From assembly GCA_945931735.1 (NCBI GenBank), contig CAMEPN010000025.1, forward strand, positions 1 through 10,759: a DNA stretch of 10,759 nt, written 5' to 3'. The position numbers and the translations under genes were made by a program. Positions 6,513 through 10,759 of the stretch are shown here, piece after piece; position 1 is the stretch's first letter, and every line of letters begins with the position of its first letter. The notes beneath the pieces were generated by a model. It had not been told where the DNA came from. It saw only the letters and a list, made by a program, of their open reading frames with translations, and did not search any database. The DNA comes from an uncultured Clostridia bacterium. GTDB taxonomy: Bacteria; Bacillota; Clostridia; Oscillospirales; Ruminococcaceae.

Positions 6513-6562
6513 ATCTCCTTAAACATACTGTTCTCATGCTCCATAGTATGAAAAAAGGAGAT
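6513..6562 (-). promoter_or_regulatory. Two-part stem-loop that would sequester the murA ribosome binding site
   Basis: On the minus strand the murG-murA gap contains an inverted repeat with two arms. The outer arm ATCTCCTT (6555-6562) is perfectly complementary to AAGGAGAT (6513-6520), which is the murA Shine-Dalgarno sequence. Next comes an unpaired U4/U3 internal loop. The inner arm CATACT (6545-6550) then pairs with AGTATG (6524-6529) around a 15-nt loop (6530-6544). If it folds, the RNA hides the murA ribosome site completely. The left arm begins 18 nt after the murG stop, so a terminating murG ribosome would sit next to it. A regulatory role is inference from this geometry. It is not a Rho-independent terminator, because no T-run follows the right arm. 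Confidence 0.6.
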
Positions 6563-6580
6563 TTTTGTGAATTTTATGGG

Positions 6581-7717
6581 TCAGGCGAGAAATTTATCCT
6601 CCCCGACAAGCGAGATAAGCTCGCTCAGTATTTTATCCGCCGCATGGTTCGCCGCGGAGCGCTTTGCGTTTTCTTCCATAAGCTCAAGGCGGTGACGGTC
6701 GGAATACAGCGCCGAAACCTCGCTCACCAGCCGCGCTTTTGTAAGCTCCTTGTCCTCTATCAGTATCGCGGCGTTCGCGTTGCTGAGCGTGAGCGCGTTG
6801 TAGTACTGGTGGTTTTCCGTCGCATTCGGGAACGGGACAAGTATCGACGGCCTGCCGATGGCGGTTATCTCCGTCACGGTCATTGCCCCCGCGCGGGATA
6901 TGATAAGGTCGGCGGCGCACATACAGGTGTACATATTGTCGATATAATCGCGGAAGATGTGGCGGCTTTTGTCCTCGGTCACGCTGCTCTGCGCGAGCGC
7001 GTCGTAAAACAGATCCCTGCCCTTTCCGCCGTAGGAATGGATATGATTTATCCCGCCTTTTTTTGTTTCCCACGCGATAAGCTCCGCGACGGCGGTGGTT
7101 ATGCGGTTCGCGCCGAGGCTCCCGCCGAAGGACAGTATCGTAAAGCCCTCGGGCAGACCCAGCCGCTTACGAGCCGCGTCCCGCTCCTCAATGCTGATGT
7201 TGCTGCGGAGCGGGTTTCCCGTGACGACGCAGCGCTCGGTGTTGCCGAGGTATTTCATCGCGTCCTCCGATGCCAGAAGCACCTTATCCGCTTTCCCCGC
7301 GAGCATTTTCGTCGCCATTCCCGGGTAGGAATTGCTCTCGTGCGTTGCGGTCTTTATGCCCATGCGGGCAGCTTGTTCGAGCACGTTTGCGGTCACATAC
7401 CCGCCCGTGCCGACGACAAGATCGGGCTTGAAATCGCGGAGTATGCCGCGCACCTTTTTCTTCGCGGAGATAAAATAGCAGTACGCCGCCTTTATGTTGC
7501 GCCCGATGTTCCTTACGGAAAGGCTGCGCTGAAAGCCCGACATCTCAACGCCCGTGAAGTCATAGCCCGCTTTCGGGACGAGCCTGCTTTCCATTCCCGC
7601 AGGAGTGCCTATAAACAGTATCTCCGTTTCGGGGAATACGCTCTTTACCTTGTCCGCAATGGCGAGCGCAGGGTTGATATGCCCCGCAGTTCCGCCCGCC
7701 GCAAAAATTATCCTCAT
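6581..7717 (-). CDS. murG: MurG, UDP-GlcNAc:lipid I GlcNAc transferase
   Basis: Peripheral membrane GT-B glycosyltransferase that adds GlcNAc to lipid I to make lipid II. It has 378 residues, slightly longer than the usual 355-365. Motifs in order are the N-terminal glycine loop GGTAGHINPALA (8-19) with catalytic-type His13, GTGGY (103-107), THESNSYPG (125-133) where many homologues have HEQN, GGSLGA (198-203), and the UDP-GlcNAc-binding block SRAGAMTVTEI (274-284) with PFPNATENHQ (295-304). The alanine in the first glycine loop is common in clostridial MurG. The ATG at 7717 follows the ftsW TAG after 15 bp. Its AAGGA ribosome site begins immediately after that stop, so translation is probably coupled to ftsW. 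The gene downstream is murA, after a 74 bp gap containing an inverted repeat. Confidence 0.97.
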   Translation of the reverse strand: MRIIFAAGGTAGHINPALAIADKVKSVFPETEILFIGTPAGMESRLVPKAGYDFTGVEMSGFQRSLSVRNIGRNIKAAYCYFISAKKKVRGILRDFKPDLVVGTGGYVTANVLEQAARMGIKTATHESNSYPGMATKMLAGKADKVLLASEDAMKYLGNTERCVVTGNPLRSNISIEERDAARKRLGLPEGFTILSFGGSLGANRITTAVAELIAWETKKGGINHIHSYGGKGRDLFYDALAQSSVTEDKSRHIFRDYIDNMYTCMCAADLIISRAGAMTVTEITAIGRPSILVPFPNATENHQYYNALTLSNANAAILIEDKELTKARLVSEVSALYSDRHRLELMEENAKRSAANHAADKILSELISLVGEDKFLA

Positions 7718-7732
7718 AATTGATTGTCCTTA

Positions 7733-8965
7733 CTAATTTAATTTAGCGCGCTTGCTTACCGAAAGCAGAAGTCCCACTTCCACGAGCTGAACCAGCAGCG
7801 CAGTGCCGCCGTAGCTGAAGAACGGCAGCGAAACGCCCGTGTTCGGCACGCAGAAAACATTAACGCCGATATTCAGCAGCGCCTGTATCCCTACTTGCAG
7901 CGATATTCCGGTCGCAAGAAGCATACCGAACTTATCCTCCGCCTGACGCGCTATGTAAAAGCCTCTGAACACGAAAAACAGGAACAGCAGGATAACCACA
8001 AGACCGCCGACAAACCCAAATTCCTCGCAGAGCACCGCGTAAACGAAGTCGTTCTGCGCCTCGGGGAGGTAGTAGTATTTCTGGCTGGAGTTTCCGAAGC
8101 CGACTCCCCACAGACCGCCCGAGCCTACCGCAAGCGCAGCCTGATACGACTGGTAGGACTTGTCGCCCGGGTCGGAGAGCGGATCCATGTACAAAAATCT
8201 GTCGCCGAAATATTTGAAATCCGACGTTACGAACATCAGCGCCAGCACCGCCGCGAACGCGATAACGAACGGAATGAACGGCTTCCAGTTCATTCCCCCG
8301 ACAAACAGCATCGCAACGCTTATCACCAGCATTATTATAAGCCCCGAAAGGTGCGGCTGGAGATACATAAGAATACAAATTATTCCAATCGGTATCATCG
8401 GCTTGATGACCCCGACATACATTCTGCGCATTTGGTCGGAATTTTTGTGGATATAGTATGCAAGGAAGATTATCAGCCCGACCTTGAGGAAGTCGGACGG
8501 CTGGAACGTTCCGAACAGCGGGACCTTGAGCCAGCGGCGCGGGCCGTTCTCAATATTGCTGACGCCGAACGGAATGCAAAGCGCCGTCAGAAAGAACGTT
8601 ATCGCGAAAATGATATGCGCCAGCGTTATCTTATGCTTTCCTCCGAATAAGCGGAATTCGTGCCGAAGCAGGCGGTAGTCGAAAACGCTCGCGAGGAACA
8701 TGAGTATAAGCCCAATGCCCGCCGAGGTCATCTGCTTGGTCGCATAGGCATAGGAATCTCCGTCGTTGTCGCGGTAGGACAGCGCGTGTCCCGCCGAAAA
8801 CATCATGGTTATCCCGAAGGTAAGCAGCACCAGCGTTATGATGAGCATGGGTATGTCGACGCGTCCCGAAAGGTCAATGAGCCTTACCCTGTTCGGGTCC
8901 TTCTGTTTTTTCCTGCCGACATTGCCGCCTTTCTTCTGCGCAGGGCGTGCCGCCGCATTATCCAT
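7733..8965 (-). CDS. ftsW: FtsW/SpoVE-type SEDS peptidoglycan glycosyltransferase
   Basis: SEDS-family membrane glycosyltransferase that polymerises lipid II at the septum together with a class B penicillin-binding protein. The 410-residue protein starts with a basic cytoplasmic tail of about 35 residues (KKGGNVGRKKQKDPNRVR), followed by about ten membrane helices. Conserved SEDS features seen are NGPRRWLKV (140-148), FQPSDFLK (154-161), the long outer loop around residues 255-305, PEAQNDFVYAV with the presumed catalytic Asp306, and GVSLPFFSYGGT (377-388). The ATG at 8965 has a GGAGGT ribosome site 5 nt upstream; mraY ends after a 21 bp gap. Its place between mraY and murG argues for FtsW or its sporulation paralogue SpoVE rather than RodA. 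Sequence alone does not separate the first two, and SpoVE would matter only if the host sporulates. Confidence 0.95.
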   Translation of the reverse strand: MDNAAARPAQKKGGNVGRKKQKDPNRVRLIDLSGRVDIPMLIITLVLLTFGITMMFSAGHALSYRDNDGDSYAYATKQMTSAGIGLILMFLASVFDYRLLRHEFRLFGGKHKITLAHIIFAITFFLTALCIPFGVSNIENGPRRWLKVPLFGTFQPSDFLKVGLIIFLAYYIHKNSDQMRRMYVGVIKPMIPIGIICILMYLQPHLSGLIIMLVISVAMLFVGGMNWKPFIPFVIAFAAVLALMFVTSDFKYFGDRFLYMDPLSDPGDKSYQSYQAALAVGSGGLWGVGFGNSSQKYYYLPEAQNDFVYAVLCEEFGFVGGLVVILLFLFFVFRGFYIARQAEDKFGMLLATGISLQVGIQALLNIGVNVFCVPNTGVSLPFFSYGGTALLVQLVEVGLLLSVSKRAKLN

Positions 8966-8986
8966 ATCGCACCTCCGTTCTTTGTG

Positions 8987-10018
8987 TTATCTGCCGAACA
9001 TATTATGCGCGAATATCACCGACGCCGCGCCGAGCACCGCCGCGACCGCCGAAAATACCGCGTCTATCTTTATCTCGCTCCAGCCGCTAAGCTCAAAATG
9101 ATGATGTATAGGGGTCATTTTGAACAGCCGCTTTCCCTCTGTTGTGTGGTATATCTTCTTGGTTATTTTGAACACTGTCACCTGAATGACTACCGACAGC
9201 GCCTCGAGGATATACACCAGCGCCGCAATTATCATCAGCACCTCGCACCCGCAGCCTACTCCGAGCGCGCAAACAACGCCGCCGAGGAACATCGAGCCTG
9301 TGTCGCCCATGAACACCTTTGCGGGCGGGAAGTTCCACATGAGAAATCCGATGCAGCCGCCTGCGGCGCACATTGCGAGCAGCGTTTCGCCGAACATTCC
9401 GAGAATGCCGGAAATAGCCGCGAACGCCGCCATGTAGACCGTTGTCACCGAGGAGCAAAGCCCGTCAATGCCGTCGGTCAGATTTACCGCGTTCACAAGA
9501 TACAGTATCACAACGCCCATTATCGGGTAGTAAAGCAGACCCATGTCAAGCTGCCAGCCCCACGGAAAGGTTATCGCCGTGCGGGTCGCGCCGCTAACAT
9601 ACAGCGTTGCGAAGTACGCCGCAATGATAAGCACCTGAAGAATTATCTTCTGCATAACGGTAAGACCCTCGTTATGCTTTTTCTTTACCTTTATGAAGTC
9701 GTCCAGAAAGCCCATAAATCCGAACAGCACCGCCATGACAAGCCCCGCCGACGAGCGGATAACCTCCTGCTTGTCGACGTTTCCCGCCGAGCAGATAACG
9801 ATCATTCCTACCGCAAAGCACAATACCACCGCAAGGATAAACATTATGCCGCCCATAGTCGGAATGCCCTGCTTTTTCTCCTTGTGCCATTTCGGGCCTA
9901 TTTCGAGTATCGTCTGACCGTATTTCAGCTTATGGAGCAGCGGTATGAACCAATACCCCGCTATCCATGTAAGAACGAACGCCGCTGCCGCCGCTATCAC
10001 ACTTGTCCAGATCTGCAT
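8987..10018 (-). CDS. mraY: MraY, phospho-MurNAc-pentapeptide transferase
   Basis: Integral membrane enzyme that transfers phospho-MurNAc-pentapeptide from UDP to undecaprenyl phosphate, giving lipid I on the cytoplasmic face. It has 343 residues with about ten hydrophobic segments, close to family length. Catalytic and Mg-binding motifs are intact: the Asp pair in GFLDDFIKVKKK (D106, D107), NLTDGIDGL (D182, D185), MGDTGSM (D239) and the histidine cluster TPIHHHFE (H305-307). The N-terminal KWHKEKKQGIPTMGG block (43-57) is also typical. The ATG at 10018 has an AAAGGGG Shine-Dalgarno about 8 nt upstream, placed just after the murF stop. ftsW follows the more usual clostridial or Bacillus murD position directly; no murD lies between mraY and ftsW here. 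Confidence 0.98.
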   Translation of the reverse strand: MQIWTSVIAAAAAFVLTWIAGYWFIPLLHKLKYGQTILEIGPKWHKEKKQGIPTMGGIMFILAVVLCFAVGMIVICSAGNVDKQEVIRSSAGLVMAVLFGFMGFLDDFIKVKKKHNEGLTVMQKIILQVLIIAAYFATLYVSGATRTAITFPWGWQLDMGLLYYPIMGVVILYLVNAVNLTDGIDGLCSSVTTVYMAAFAAISGILGMFGETLLAMCAAGGCIGFLMWNFPPAKVFMGDTGSMFLGGVVCALGVGCGCEVLMIIAALVYILEALSVVIQVTVFKITKKIYHTTEGKRLFKMTPIHHHFELSGWSEIKIDAVFSAVAAVLGAASVIFAHNMFGR

Positions 10019-10036
10019 CTTTCCGTCCCCTTTGAA

Positions 10037-10759
10037 TTAGATTATCTCCGCTATCTCTTCCATTTTCATGCCGCGGCTGCCCTTGAACAAAAGGATATCG
10101 CCGTCTCTGACATGAGATTTGAGCGTTTTCGACAGCGCCGCCTTGTCCTCGCTGTGGAACACCGTGAACCCGCGCTTTTCAAGCTCTTCCTTACAATACA
10201 GCATCTCATGCCCGTAAAGGAAGCATTCGTCCGCGTTTTCGCATATCGGATCGGCTACCCCCGCGTGAAGCTTGTGCGACACATCGCCAAGCTCCAGCAT
10301 ATCGCCGAGCACCGCTATTTTCCGCCCCTCGCACTTCATTCCGCCGAGAACGGAGAGGGAGGTTTTCATTGAAGTCGGGCTTGCGTTGTAGCAGTCTAGT
10401 ATCACCGTCACGCCGCCGCGTTTTTCTATCCGCTGCCGCATTCCGCTCGCTTCGTAATCCATCAGCGCGGGAACTATCTCCTCCGCGCTCATTCCGAACA
10501 CTCTCCCCACGGCAAACGCCGCGAGCGCGTTCAGCACATGGTGCTCTCCCATAACGGGGACAGCCGCCGCATAACGCTTCCCGTCCGCAATTATGTCGAA
10601 GCTTTCGCCGTTTTCGGTGTGAACGACGTTCTCCGCGCGGACGTCGCAGCCCTCGCCCATGCCGTAGCGGATCATTCTGTGACCGCCCGCCGCATCCTCC
10701 GTTACGGTCGACAGATACTCGTCGTCGCCGCAGAGTATCAGCGGAGCGTCCTCCGACGC
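10037..10759 (-). CDS. murF: MurF, UDP-MurNAc-tripeptide--D-alanyl-D-alanine ligase (C-terminal half, cut by window edge)
   Basis: Cytoplasmic Mur ligase that uses ATP to add D-Ala-D-Ala to UDP-MurNAc-tripeptide, the last soluble step of peptidoglycan precursor synthesis. The frame stays open to the right edge, so the N-terminal half with the P-loop is outside the window. The 240 visible residues begin at the end of the central ATPase domain. The ATG at 10675 is internal, because the 28 codons upstream of it read as good MurF sequence (PLILCGDDEYLSTVTEDAAG). Family motifs seen, in visible numbering, are HHVLNALAA (73-81), GMRQRIE (106-112), the C-terminal-domain signature DCYNASPTS (122-130), AVLGDMLELG (149-158) and a C-terminal LFKGSRGMKME. 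These distinguish MurF from MurC, MurD and MurE. The gene stops with TAA, 18 bp before mraY, so the two are probably co-transcribed. Nothing suggests a pseudogene. Confidence 0.96.
   Translation of the reverse strand, partial: ASEDAPLILCGDDEYLSTVTEDAAGGHRMIRYGMGEGCDVRAENVVHTENGESFDIIADGKRYAAAVPVMGEHHVLNALAAFAVGRVFGMSAEEIVPALMDYEASGMRQRIEKRGGVTVILDCYNASPTSMKTSLSVLGGMKCEGRKIAVLGDMLELGDVSHKLHAGVADPICENADECFLYGHEMLYCKEELEKRGFTVFHSEDKAALSKTLKSHVRDGDILLFKGSRGMKMEEIAEII

Noticed and set aside
5205..6551. 448-codon open frame on the plus strand opposite murA
   Set aside because: It lies wholly antisense to an intact MurA gene and shows no recognisable domain; length reflects the GC-rich codon use of murA.
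6272..7723. 483-codon open frame on the plus strand opposite murA and murG
   Set aside because: It mirrors confident genes, has shadow-like Arg-rich composition and no ribosome site. The start region also runs through the murA coding sequence.
8660..10372. 570-codon open frame on the plus strand opposite ftsW, mraY and murF
   Set aside because: It is antisense across three well-supported genes and their gaps, is packed with Arg, His and Tyr as expected from reverse-complemented codon bias, and has no family motifs.

Overview
The window is the downstream half of a division and cell-wall (dcw) cluster from a Gram-positive, probably anaerobic Firmicute of class Clostridia. A Ruminococcaceae/Oscillospirales-like organism fits best. 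This rests on the gene order murF-mraY-ftsW-murG-murA-ftsQ(divIB)-ftsZ, the clostridial-style protein sequences (MurG GGTAGHINPALA, FtsZ SPLLETSISGA), strong purine-rich Shine-Dalgarno sites, and fairly GC-rich coding DNA with AT-rich promoters. All genes are on the minus strand, so the cluster reads from right (10759) to left. The species assignment is inference.

Right to centre (10759 to 4142): the C-terminal half of murF enters at the right edge. It is followed by mraY, ftsW, murG, murA and ftsQ/divIB. Gaps are 15-25 bp, except for 74 bp between murG and murA. These genes make UDP-MurNAc-pentapeptide (MurA at the first committed step, MurF at the last cytoplasmic step), load it onto the lipid carrier (MraY), add GlcNAc to give lipid II (MurG), polymerise it at the septum (FtsW) and scaffold the divisome (FtsQ/DivIB). 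The wide murG-murA gap holds a two-part inverted repeat whose outer arm is the murA Shine-Dalgarno sequence. This is the most interesting non-coding signal here.

Centre (4141 to 2821): ftsZ has its own near-consensus promoter (TTGCAA-17-TATAAT, extended -10, AT-rich upstream tract). It ends at a good Rho-independent terminator, so it can be made as a separate short transcript as well as by readthrough from the cell-wall genes.

Left (2820 to 26): a new promoter (TTGAAT-17-TACAAT) drives a compact three-gene operon of unrecognised function. It encodes a secreted jelly-roll/carbohydrate-binding-like protein anchored by a C-terminal membrane helix, a five-helix membrane protein with a predicted extracytoplasmic C-terminal domain, and a soluble cytoplasmic protein. 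The three are tightly spaced (22 and 15 bp). They look like an envelope-associated module of unknown role, and are the best candidate here for something undescribed. I see no mobile elements, CRISPR arrays, tRNA or rRNA genes.
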